Source: Laburnicola sp. R22_1 (Eukaryota; Ascomycota; Dothideomycetes; Pleosporales; Didymosphaeriaceae). Taken from it: a stretch of DNA of 64,000 nt. Position 1 is the stretch's first letter. Each line of letters begins with the position of its first letter. The stretch is from contig JACONQ010000004.1 of assembly GCA_014281115.1 (NCBI GenBank), forward strand, positions 2,976,001-3,040,000, in the 5' to 3' direction. The translations under genes were made by a program, and so were the position numbers. The notes under the pieces were generated by a model. It worked only from the letters and a program-made list of their open reading frames with translations, was not told the origin of the DNA and made no database searches. Below, one piece after another: positions 47,444-58,837 of this stretch.

Positions 47444-48943
47444 GGCTAATCTTTAGCACAGCCGCTAGGGCCACCTTTAATTATGCTTATATATCTAATA
47501 TAGAATAAATTATATAAGATATATTACTACATTATTATATACATCTTAGCTATGTCTATAGCTTGCTTATAATTAAGATATTAACTAAAGTAGTAATATT
47601 ATAAATTTATATATACTGCAATAGCTACAAAGCTAATAAGAGTAAGTTATTAGTATTAGATAATTCTATACTAGCAACCAATTATATATATAATATATAA
47701 GAACCTAAAACAGCTAAACTATAAGCCTACTTACTTGTAAGAATAATACTCTACTTTAGTATTACTAACTTTTAACTAGTAATAAAGGTTATATATAATA
47801 GTAATTTTTGTATTATAATGATAAGATATATTCTTAAGAAGGTAAAGTATAGTATTTTTACCTTATATCTAAGATACTTATTACGCTAGGAGTTGCATTC
47901 TAAGTACTACTAAAAGTACCTTTAATTAGCTTTACTATGCTGTATACTTCGCGACGTTGTAAGTAATAGTAATGCTTTTTTTAGGTCGTTATAGTAGTAG
48001 TACTTTATTTCTAGAGGCTCCTAAGGTTTCCTTCTTTTACCTAAGAAAAGGTAGTAAAAGTCTTTGCTAAAGTACTCTAAAACAGTAAGGGTATCTATAG
48101 TAAAAATATCTAATTAAGTTCTACTAGTACTTTAAGTTAGCTGTTATAAGTTCTATTTAGATATGCTTTTAGTAAGTCTATTTTATATTATATATTACCT
48201 ATATAATTATATATAGTAAGGAATAAGTAGGGCTTTTAGAAGCTTTTCTTTGCCCTACTAGCAAGATCTAGATCTATCCTAATTAGTACTAGAGTTGCTC
48301 CTATATTAATAGCTATTTAAAGCTATTTAGCTTTCTTAAAGTCTATGCTTTAGACTTTATTGTACGTCTTTAGTAGGCTAAAATTAAAGATAGTAGCTAC
48401 CCTAAAGGCAGATAGGCCTATGTAGGAATAGATTTTATTCTAGAGCTTTTAAAATATATAAGGAAGATTACAGAGTTTAGATATTCTAAATAGGGTATTA
48501 CTATAAGAAAGAGTATAGTTAGTACAAGCTATATAAATCCTCCTCTCTAAGATAATTATTTAAGGACATATTAAAACAATCTAGTAGCTTTTATACTTTT
48601 AAGCTCTAATTTAAGGGTTATTACTTCTATTTTATTTACGCAGTTTTTATATACAGTTTAATAATAAATCCTAGATTAATATACTAGTTAAATAATAATA
48701 GCTTATTTGCCCTTAGATAGTATCTTTATAGGTATATACACTATAGAATTAAGGTTACTAGTGCTATTTATGCTAGTAAGAGATTTATAGGAAAGAGTAG
48801 CTAGATCTCTTATTATTAAATATAGACGTAGTTTTTAATAGCTAGAGTAATGTAAGGCTAGGAACTTAGTACCTACCTATACTCTTTTAAGTAAAAATTA
48901 AGATATATAAATATATATTATACGTTCCTTCTATAGTTAAAAA
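47444..48943. other. AT-rich mutated DNA, unassigned
   Basis: No gene or repeat recognised between the pogo-like element and copia-2. A GC-richer patch at 47452-47475 (GCACAGCCGCTAGGGCCACC) directly follows the transposon end. Confidence 0.4.
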
Positions 48944-49402
48944 TATTAAAATAGATTACGTAATATAGTAGAAGGTAGGTAGTAATATAATAAGTATAAA
49001 ATACTTATATGATAAAGTAGATAGTATTCTTAGTAAGATAGATAGTAAGATAACTAACGTGGATACTTTTTCTAACTCGGGATTTTGACTTGTTTATATA
49101 GATAAATTCACGTGACTATACACGTGCTAGAAAGTTATTAAGTTCTACTTTAGGAAACTACTAGTTCTTTATCTAAAATCACGCAATAACACGTAATTAA
49201 TAATATAAAGAAATTCTAAAGTCTAGACTTTCTAGACTGTTCGTTTTCGTCTGATCTTAAACCAGACAACAAGTCAAAAGGTAAGTATCCACTTATTACA
49301 CTACTATATAATCTATCGTATAAATTATATAATAGGTAATAAGTATTACTATAAAACAAACGCTTAATAAAGTAAAATTACTTTTAGCTTTATATTTTAA
49401 TA
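48944..49402 (-). repeat. copia-2 3' LTR (459 bp)
   Basis: Nearly identical to 55200-55656, including TTCTAGACTGTTCGTTTTCG and GAATTTATCTATATAAACAAG (minus-strand TATA-like region). CACCCCTTT at 49403-49411 next to it is the polypurine tract in inverse. Confidence 0.9.
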
Positions 49403-49411
49403 CACCCCTTT
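49403..49411 (-). promoter_or_regulatory. copia-2 polypurine tract
   Basis: AAAGGGGTG on the minus strand directly abuts the 3' LTR, as required for second-strand priming. Confidence 0.75.
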
Positions 49412-49929
49412 AATACTTACTAGCATATATTAAATATACTAATAGTATTTTTAACTATTATTATATTTATAATATAGTTTTATATAGTTTTATATAGAGG
49501 GAAAAATTAAAACCTTTTTATAGGTTACTAGTTTAAATAGTACTTATATAAGAAAAAATACTTCTTAGTATAAAACCTTTTAAAATCTCTATTTAAATAT
49601 TCAGTCTATTACCGTCCTAACGCAGAATAATAATAGTAGATTTATTTATATAATAACTTAGTCTATTAGTTCACTAACGCAAAGTTATATATAAATATTT
49701 AGAAGATAAATAACTTTTAATAGGTAAAACTTCTATTTTTATTATATAATCTTTTAGGTTTATAATTTTAGGCCTTTATTTTATTTTAAAGATTCTAAAT
49801 AGATAACTTAAAGAGAAAACCTTTACTAGGAAAAACTTAATTATAATTTATAGTTTCTTAATAGATAACTAAAGGGAAAACCTTTTAATAGGAAAACCTT
49901 ATTGACTTTGATTATTTGTAATAATTATA

Positions 49930-52900
49930 GTCTTTTATATTAATCTTTTCTTAGATTAATTTTATCTATAGCCTGTTTAAAAGCTATAGTATTTAGACTT
50001 TCAGTAAAGACATCCGCAGGTTGCTCTTTAGTACTAATATAGTCTTAATTAATTAAGCCTCCTAAAATCTTTTCTCTTCTATAGTGATATTGTATATCTA
50101 TATGTTTAGATTTAGAATGGTATTCTGGACTTTTAGCTAATTTAATAGCTGGTTGATTATCACAGAATAGATAGTAACTTTTAATATTATTATTAATATT
50201 TAAAACTTTAAATATATTCTTTTAAGGCTTCTTTAATAGCCATATATTGTGCCTCGCAACTAGATAGTGCTACAGATTTTTGTATTTTACTAGACTAACT
50301 AATAGGGGTATTATTAATGGTAAAAATAAAGCCAGTAGTACTTTTTCTTTCTACTAAATCACCCCTCCAATTTGAATCTAGGTAACCTATTAGATTAAAT
50401 AGATTATTACTAGATTTAGATTGGTTTCTAGTTATAGTATTATTAAATACTATTTTATAATTTTTAGTATTAATTAAATACTTCCAAATTCTCTCTAGAG
50501 TAGTATAGTGAGAAGAATTTGGATTAGACATAAATTTAGCACAGTTATTAACTGCGTAGGTTATTTCTGGCCTAGTTTTACTAGATAAATATATTAAACT
50601 TCCTATTTAGTGTTGGTAGTAATTAATTTCTTTATCTGTTGCTTCGCTAGTATTCTTATTTAATTTAATTCCTAGCTCACTAGGAGAACTAACAGGATTT
50701 AAATTGAATTTATTATACTTTTCAAGTATATTATTAAGATATTTAGTTTGACCTAAACTAATACTATGTTTAGTTTTATTAATTTTCATGCCTAGAAAAT
50801 AAGAGACTTTACCTAAGTCTTCTAGATCTAAATCTAGATTCTTAAGATCATCTTTTATAGAATTAATAAGTTTTAAATTAGGTCCTAATACTAGTATATC
50901 GTCTACGTATACTACTATTATTATATTAATTTTAGAATTAAGGAAAACCCCTTCTTCTAAAATAATAGGTAGGAAATCTAACTCTTTTAACTTATTAGCT
51001 AAAAAGTTATACTATAGTCTAGGTAATTGTTTTAATCTATATAAAGCTTTATTAAGCTTACAAACTATAGACTTATTACTATTAATATTAGAAATAATAG
51101 AATTATAGTCCTCTATTACATTACTATTATTAATAATAATATTTTTATTATTTAGAAAACCATGAGATTGTTCTACAAAAATTTCTTTATCTATAGTAGC
51201 ATGGACAAAATCATTTTCAAAGTCCCATTGCCTTATTTCTAGATTATTTAATATAGCTAGAAATAATAGTAATTTAATTATTTCTGGCCTAGTGATATTA
51301 GCAAAGGTTTCTAGGTAGTCTAAGCCATAGATTTGACTAAAGCCTTTAACTACCCACCTAGCTTTATATTTAATAATCTTATTATCCTTATTAGTTTTTA
51401 ATTTATAAACTCATCTACCTTTTAGAGCTTTTCTATTACTAGGTAATTTAGTTATAAGCCAAGTATTTTGGTTTACTAAAGAACTAATTTCTAGTTCCAT
51501 GGCTTTAATCCATTCTAAACTATTACTAGTAATAGCATTTTTAAAGATATTAGGTTCTTTATTTAATAAAATTGTAGATAGACTAAGGTCTAGACTATTA
51601 TTATTAACTAATAAGTTATAAGGCGTAAAATCCTTTAATAGTTGTTTATCCTTAGGAGGTATATTAACTATAGGATTAGAGCTTTTATTTATAGTATTAT
51701 TTATCGTACTATCTATAGAGTTATCTATAGTAGTATCTATACTATTATCTATAGAATAGTTTTCTATAGATTTAGTAGACTTATTATAACTAGAATTGTC
51801 TTCTAAGTCATAGTTATCTATAATAAGCTCTTTATAAATAGGCGTAGTATTAAAACTAAAGAAGTTTTCCTCTAGTACTACTAGGTCCCTAGTTTAGATT
51901 GCCTTTCTAGTTATTAAGTCTAAAACTTTGTAACTATTAAAGTTATTAAATCCTATACGAATTCCCTTTTTAGCCCTAGGCTCTAGCTTTTTATTTGCTC
52001 TTTATTTTTATAAAAATGAATAGATCCCCAAATCTTAATTAACTTATAGTTAACTTTAATATTAGGGTAAACTAAATTAAAGGATATCTTATTATTAAGA
52101 CTAGAATGAGGTGTTATATTATATAAATCAACACTAGAAGCTAAAGCTTCTCCTCATAAATAAAAAGGACAATTAGAATTATATAATAGACATCTAATAG
52201 TCGATATTATAGTTCTATTTATTCTTTCTATTAAACCATTTTGGTCTGAGGTCCTAGGACTATTAAATTCTTCTATTATGCCTTCTTGAATACAAAGGTT
52301 ACTAAACAAAGAATTTTTAAATTCTAGGCCATTATCGGTTTTAATTCTTTTAATTCTATAAGTAGATTGCTTTTCTACCTTAGTCTTAAAGTCTTCAAAA
52401 GCTTTAAAACTATCACTCTTATTTTTTAATAAATAAAAGTCTAGGTATCTAGTAGCAGAATCTAGTATAAATAGAATATATTAATAATCATTAGAAGTAC
52501 TAGGAGTAATAGGTTCATATAAATCTAATACTACTTTATCTAAATAACTAATAGCCTTAGGAGTAATCTCTCTATTAACCTTATTAGTTATTTTAGCAGC
52601 TAGACAAATACTACATTTAATATCCTTATAACTTTCTTTATAAGGTATATTTAACATATTAGTAATATCTTTTAGATTTTTATGACCTAGGCGTTTGTGC
52701 CATAGTAATAAGTCTTTATTACTAATATCCTTTTAATATATAAACTACAATTAGGCTTTATCTTTTTATTACTAAGATTTAGTAAATCTAGATTAAGATC
52801 TAATTGGTATAAACTATTACTTTTTGTAAAAGTAAAAACTAGTTTATTATTATAATAGATATCTGCCTTAGAATTTCTAAAAAGAATATAGCAATTTAAT

Positions 52901-53420
52901 TCTTCTAACTTAGAAATAGAAATAAGATTTATATTAAAACTAGGTACATATAGACAATTTTTTAAAGTAAGAGTAATAGACTCTAAATTTAAAATAACGT
53001 CTCCTTTTCCTAATACTTATATAGAAGTATTATTTTCCTAGTTTATTGTATTATTATTGTAATTATAAAAAGTACTAAAATAGTTCTTATTTATAATTAT
53101 ATGCTGGGTAGATTAAGAGTTTAAAATAAAGTTAGTTTTAATCTTATGTAAATTAGACTTTAGAGTAGTAAGTACCTTATAATTTGTTTCTTTGGTAGTA
53201 TCTAGTAAATCGAAATTATTTAGACTACGAGAACTATTTAATTCTATAGTGGAGTCTTTTAACTCTATAGAATTATTAATAGTATTATTAGTACTATTAT
53301 ATAAGGCTTTTTCTTGTCTTTTTCTTTTAGAAACTGTGCAAAGGTTGTAGATGGCTTTTTAGTAGGACTATGCTTAGCTATTTTAATAGCTTTATCTTTT
53401 TGTTTACTAGAAGGCTTTAA
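49930..53420 (-). pseudogene. copia-2 pol: integrase, reverse transcriptase, RNase H
   Basis: Integrase is read near 52000-52650 (RIKTDNGLEFKNSLF, FNSPRTSDQNGLIERINRTI, with catalytic Asp and Glu visible). RT is near 50740-51430 (KARWVVKGFSQIYGLDYLET; YVDD intact at 50898-50909; FLGMKINKTKHS near 50800). RNase H is near 49930-50600 (SNPNSSHYTTLERIWKYL; GYLDSNWRGD; KSVALSSCEAQYMAIKEAL). Known lesions include TAA at 50604-50606 (Gln position) and TAG at 50292-50294, where copia proteins have Trp before S-SK-Q. Several other TAG/TAA and apparent frame changes occur. Catalytic residues mostly survive, but the frame is interrupted, so it is probably inactive. Confidence 0.9.
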
Positions 53421-54242
53421 AGCATTAATATAATAACTAACGTCTTGGTTATTGTTATTATTATTATTATACTTAGTCTTAAAAATTTCTTAGTATTATA
53501 ACCTTTTGCTTTAAAGCTTTTAGCTTTATTAGAAAATAACTTAAAGCAATCTATAGTAAAATGACTATTAATCTTGCAGTGGTTACAATACTTATTATGT
53601 TTAGACTTTATAACTTTAAAGGTTTTAGTCTTAGAATTAAATTTACCCATTTTAGTAAAAAGAGTAGAATTATATTCTAGACTTTTAATCCTTCTAGATT
53701 CGTCTATTAAATTAGAAAACAAAGTTTCTAAATTAATAGTACTACAATCATCTCGATAGGATTGTATAGTAGTAGTAATAAAAGCCTCATAGTTACTATT
53801 TAGACTATTTAAAATAAAAGCCACTATAACTTGTATAGGAACTTCTATTTTCTAGTCTTTAAGCTAGTAACTAGTTCTTGTAACTTATTTAAATATTCCT
53901 CTATATTAGAAAAATCATTTAAATTAACTGTGAAGAACTTTCTACAAAGTAGGTATTTACTAATAAAGCCTTTAGGGGAATAAACCTTTTTAAGTAAATC
54001 CCAAGCCTCTTTAGCAGTAGTACAATTTTGTATTTGCATTAAGGGCCCATTACTAACTAATAGTTTAATAATAGCTAAAACTTTTAAGTTTAAGCTACTA
54101 TTTAAATTATTAATAGTAGTAAATTGTAAGGCCTTTGCGTAGTCTTTTTCCTGTAGGGCAGCAAGAGTTCTAATTTCCCAACTAGGGTAATTAGACTCCC
54201 TACTAGTTTTTCTTAACTAGCAAGAAAACTAGTAGAAGACAT
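53417..54242 (-). pseudogene. copia-2 gag with zinc knuckle
   Basis: The capsid/nucleocapsid protein starts at ATG 54242 (MSSTSFLAS), chosen because it is followed by the copia gag signature NYPSWEIRTLAALQ and ALMQIQNC-type sequence, then AKEAWDLLKKVYSPKGF. The zinc knuckle CNHCKINSHFTIDC (CX2CX4HX4C) lies near 53550-53595. The TAA at codon 10 replaces a Gln. Near 53850 the frame shifts by one base, between LVTSLKT and KIEVPIQVIVAF. Lys-rich segments follow the knuckle. Otherwise the frame is long and open. Confidence 0.85.
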
Positions 54243-54535
54243 ATTTATATAGCTTTATATATTATATAAAATAATAATATAATAGCTTTATAAAAACGCT
54301 ACTACTTTATCATTTATTCTTAGAGTCTCTAAGTAAAAGATAAGATATAAAACTTATAATAAGTTTTAATAAGGTTTTATTTATAAGGTATTTAACATTT
54401 TCAGAGTAATAACTTTTAATAATACTTTATAAAACCTTATATAAGTATATAAGTATACTTTAAGTATTTTAAAGTAAAAAGCTAAAAATCTTATAAAGGA
54501 TTTAAATTCTTTTTATTCTTTTAAATACTTAGGTA

Positions 54536-54859
54536 CTAGATAAGGACTTCTAAATCTTTTTGATTTGATTGAATATTAAAGTCCTCTTTAGGCCTTATAA
54601 AAACCAAAAGGATATAAGCGTCTAGCTCAAATTTCCTATGTGCTTTTATTATTTCTTTATATAATACTTTAGATAAAGTATTTTCAAGAAATAAGGCTAC
54701 ATGAGACCAAGTAGAAGGTTCGTCTAAGTCGAATTCTCCGTTTTGATAAGGAGATAAATAATTAAAAAAGACTTGATACCAGATATCAAATTGAGTTTTT
54801 AAATTATAAATCCTTGTAGGTCCAGTGTATTCGAGGAAAGTCTGGTCCTCTAGCTCCAT
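54536..54859 (-). CDS. copia-2 leader ORF, 107 residues, unknown function
   Basis: An uninterrupted frame sits in the leader between the 5' LTR and gag. It begins MELEDQTFLEYTGPTRIYNL, is acidic at its N-terminus and rich in aromatic residues (QFDIWYQVFFNYLSP), and has no stop despite the AT-rich composition. The phrase DIWYQVFFNYLS loosely resembles the start of copia-type gag domains, so it may be a detached gag N-terminus or an accessory gene. I recognise no family. The open frame and retained TG/CA argue that it is real coding sequence of a young element. Confidence 0.5.
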   Translation of the reverse strand: MELEDQTFLEYTGPTRIYNLKTQFDIWYQVFFNYLSPYQNGEFDLDEPSTWSHVALFLENTLSKVLYKEIIKAHRKFELDAYILLVFIRPKEDFNIQSNQKDLEVLI

Positions 54860-55181
54860 TAACCAAATGATGAATTAAATATGGTTAAAAAGCTTGGTCT
54901 AAGCTTTAAAACGATATAAAAATTGTTTAATTCGGATGGTTGGTTGTTGAGAACAATTGAAGTGTTCAAAGTCTCTTTGTGGTGAAAGACTTTAACAAAG
55001 ACTTCTTTGTTCTATTGTTATATCACGTGACTGTAATATAACAATAAATTTCGGAGGTAGTACTTATAACGTAGTACTTAAAAAGATAATATTTCCTAAT
55101 TAGGAAATAATATAAAGTTCTTTGTTTGGATAAAGAATAAAGAAGTTTCTTTATCTTATATTACTACCCTGGGTAATAGCT

Positions 55182-55199
55182 AACCCGGGCTCATAACGT
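55182..55199 (-). promoter_or_regulatory. copia-2 primer-binding site, half initiator-tRNA type
   Basis: On the minus strand GTTATGAGCCCGGGTTAGC follows the 5' LTR. Its first 11 bases complement the anticodon arm of initiator Met tRNA, the same priming mode as copia-1. Confidence 0.75.
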
Positions 55200-55656
55200 A
55201 TTAAAATAGATGACGTAATATAGTAGAACGTAGATAGTAATATAATAAGTATAAAATACTTATATAATAAAGTAGATAGTATTCTTAGTAAGATAGATAG
55301 TAAGATAACTAACTTGGATACTTTTTCTAACTCGGATTTTGACTTGTTTATATAGATAAATTCACGTGACTATGCACGTGCGAGAAGGTTATTAAGTTCT
55401 ACTTTAGGAAACTAATAGTTTTTTATCTAAAATCACGCAATAACACGTGATTGATAAGATAAAGAAATTCTAAAGTCTAGACTTTCTAGACTGTTCGTTT
55501 TCGTCTGATCTTAAACCAGACAACAAGCCAAAAGGTAAGTATCCACTTATTATAATACTATATAATCTATAGTATAAACTATATAACAGGTAATAAGTAT
55601 TACTATAAAATAAACGCTTAATAAAGTAAAATTACTTTTAGCTTTATATTTTAACA
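55200..55656 (-). repeat. copia-2 5' LTR (457 bp)
   Basis: Begins TGTTAAAATATAAAGC on the minus strand and ends TTTTAATA. It pairs with 48944-49402, and the pair differs by about 2 bp in length and few substitutions. Confidence 0.9.
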
Positions 55657-58516
55657 GATATATTTAACAATCTACTAAGCACCTACTTAGTCTAATTAAG
55701 TAGTATAAATTTCCTACCTAGTAGCTGTAAGAAAAAGAAGATTAGCCTAAGTACTCTTATTAGATAAGAAGTAAGAATCCTCTAATACTCTCTTTAGCTA
55801 AGAAGCATAGGGTAAGAATATAATATATTATATAGGACGTTGCAAAGCACATAATAATATTAATAAGATAAGAAGGTCTAATACTAGGTAGTTTAGACCA
55901 AAGTTAGCTCTTTTTATAATTAGTAAAGGTATGCCTATAATAAGCACATAAGCAGTAATAAAAGGGTAAATAGTATTTTATAGAAAATATATATAGTTGC
56001 TTTTTAAAGTAAAATCTTCTTTGACTTTTTAAACCTTCTATAACTACTTTTTATATATTTAACTAGCTTATACATTAGTCTTAACTTTTATAGCTATGCC
56101 TCTATATATCTTAAAGCTAATAGGACTTCTAATAGGTAAGCTGCCCTAAAGTGCTATTAGATATAGCTAAAGAAAGGAAATCTAGCTTAATTAACTATTC
56201 TATTTACTGTTACTGCAACAATTCTACTTCTTTTTAGTATACTCTATCTAAGGTATAAATAGACTTTTTATATTACTACTTTAGGAAGAGGACTGTATAT
56301 ATAGTCCTTAAGCTAATAGTATCTAGAGGGGTATTAGAAATTAGCACTTATTTTTATTAGAGGTCCTTTACTATACATAGTTTTTAGGCTAATATAAAAT
56401 AAATAAGATATTTTTACGGGTAGCTTTAAATGTGTTATTTATACAAGACTGCAGCTAGGATAGTATATAACAACTAACTCTAAAAACCTAACGTAAGAAG
56501 TAATAATAATAGGGGTTCTAGCTAGTAGAGATACAGCGCACTCTACTAGCATTCTAGATTGCCCTAAATATAGCTATAGTAATTTAATATATAAATAGGG
56601 CTTTAAAGTAGGGCAAAGTTATAATATACACGTATGTAAATATGTATAGTAATAGGCATGCATATCCTATATAGCTAGTCTACCTTATATAGCTACAGAA
56701 ACTATACCTAATCTTGGAGGGCTATATCCTTCTACTATTAGAAGCGTGAAGCTACTTAAAACCCTACTAAATTAGCTAAGAGTCTATATTTATATTCTTA
56801 AATAAGGGGTACACTATAGTATACTATTAATTTCTATTAACTCTATTACTACCATAGTATCTATTATTTGTTGTTATTATTAGAGACTTTATTGCTACTA
56901 AATTAGTTAAAGTAGAAAAAGTTGTTAAAGTAGTTAAAGGCGTAGGATAGCCATATTCTTTTATACGGGTAGTAATAGTTATCTCTATAATAACTATCTA
57001 ACTATAGGCTTAGTTAGCTTTCTTGATAGAAAAGCACAGCTTAAGACTTATAGTTTGCTCTAGTTTCCTACCCTAACGTCCTCTTCTTTAAGATAAGAAG
57101 TAGATATATTAGTAGTTAGAGAAGGCTATCTTGTAATAGAAGACGCGCCTAGCTAACTTAATTATATTAGCCCTTTGTTAATTTTTAATAAGAGACTTTC
57201 TAATTCTTTAATATTAGCTAATAAAGCTAAGCTTAAATTATTCTCTGCTACTATATCTTTAACGTTTCTTCTTACCTAAGGACTATTTATCTTATAGTAA
57301 TTATACGTAATATATAATCTACTAAGAGTAGTAGTTACGTCTAATATTTAATAATAGGTTAGTTAAATAATCTAATTAATTCTTACACTATAATAAGGAT
57401 AGTAAACTTACTAAAATATAGTTAGAACTAAAACACTAATTTGCCGCAACTAAGAGGACTAGAAGGATTACTAACTCTATTATAGATATACTAGTAGTAT
57501 TCCTTAAGATTAAATAGGACTTAGCACTAGTAGACTCTATAATAGGTTCTCCTATAAAGCTTTTATTATTAATAGTGCGTTATAATTATCTTACTATAAT
57601 TATAACGTGCATATATACATAAGCTATAGTGCAAAATTAGAAAAAAATAAGGAGAGATATTAAAAGCACTAAACTAAATTGTCCTAATAGGTTTAAATTA
57701 ACTCTTTAAGTTATTAGTATAGCTTTTAGAAATATCTAAGTTAGTTAAGGATCTTATAGAGAGAATAGTAGAATTAAAAAGAAAATAGGTATAGGCAGTA
57801 AAATAACATTAGCACCTATCTAGAACTATTAAAATGCTATTTTAAAATAACTTCTAAAAAGTAGTCTTGCCTAGTAAAAGAAGTATATCTTTAAACTAAT
57901 AATTAGCATTTAGAAGCATAGTAAAAAGCTTTGTATTTTAGTTAAGCTTATCTAAAAAAGTGCAAAGACTGTAATAAGGCCTTAAAGATTCTAGCCTTAG
58001 ATTTTATATTAGCTAAATAGTAGTAAAATAAATACTATAGAGCCTATAATAGTGTGCCCTAGAATTAAAAATAGATTTGTAGGCTTTTTAAGTCCTACTT
58101 TGTAGCACCACTAGATAAGAAGCATAAAAACTACGCTAAAGTACGATATTAGAGCAAACCACTAAAAAAAAGGGACTTAATATCTTTATAGCTTATGCTA
58201 AACATAATAGTTATAGCTTAGACGTGTCTAGGTTAGTTGTAGGTATTAGAAGGACGTATAGAAAGGCAACTAGTAAAGAGGTAGTTAGGCATAGAACTTA
58301 GGCAAAAAACAAGGGACAAGGCACGTTTTAGTCTTGTTGGAGAACGTATATATATATATAAAAGGCATATATAGAAAATCTGTTTAAATTACTTAATTAA
58401 TAGAATAGTTAAGGTGCTAGAAGAAGTAAAAACATCTACTTATGTCTCTACTAGTCTAATATAAGAAAGTAAAACCCTATGCTTTAAACTATCTATAATA
58501 TTATAGTCGTAATTGC
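55657..58516. other. AT-rich mutated DNA, unassigned
   Basis: No recognisable gene. The part around 57690-58330 has a plus-strand frame that reads smoothly if TAA/TAG are ignored (ELKRK...SRTIKML, then SLDVSRLVVGIRRTYRKA near 58215), but no family can be named. Confidence 0.4.
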
Positions 58517-58832
58517 TGTCAGATATAGGGGTATTCTTGATGAGATGAGATGGAAAGTGGTATAGTTAATTAATTGATGTTTTTTCCTTGTTTCTCCTAG
58601 AGAAGCTCGGCTATCGCGAGAAGTATCTATCTAGTGCCAAGACACACTAGTACTATTTGGAATAGTACAGGGGCAGTGCAAAACAGTGGTGCGCCGGCCT
58701 CTTTTAATTTTACAGTGAAAACACTATAATTTACACTAATTGCCAGTGTGTATAGGCCATATAATTAGATACATCTACCTACTATAATTCACAGTAAAAT
58801 CACAGTGATTTACAGGGACTGTCTATCTAACA
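58517..58832. mobile_element. Solo LTR, 316 bp, little or no RIP
   Basis: Starts TGTCAGATATAGGGG, ends GTCTATCTAACA and is flanked by ATTGC (58512-58516) and ATTAC (58833-58837), a duplication with one G/A difference. The composition is normal, with many CA and TG. It contains repeated CACAGT(A/G)A(T/A)-TTTACAG motifs near 58710-58815. Its ends resemble those of the 173-bp solo LTR at 13520-13692, so the two may be related families. Confidence 0.78.
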
Positions 58833-58837
58833 ATTAC

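Larger units (their letters stand above)
48944..55656 (-). mobile_element. copia-2: full-length Ty1/copia retrotransposon, lightly mutated
   Basis: A minus-strand element of about 6.7 kb with LTRs at 55200-55656 (5') and 48944-49402 (3'), a half-tRNA primer site, an unusually long leader with an open frame, then gag, integrase, RT and RNase H. The LTR termini are inverted repeats (TGTTAAAATA/TATTTTAATA). The flanking bases (AAAAA left, GATAT right) do not match, so no target duplication is visible. It has kept many CA/TG dinucleotides and long open stretches, so it is younger than copia-1. A few nonsense changes at Gln and Trp codons show that RIP has touched it. Confidence 0.92.
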
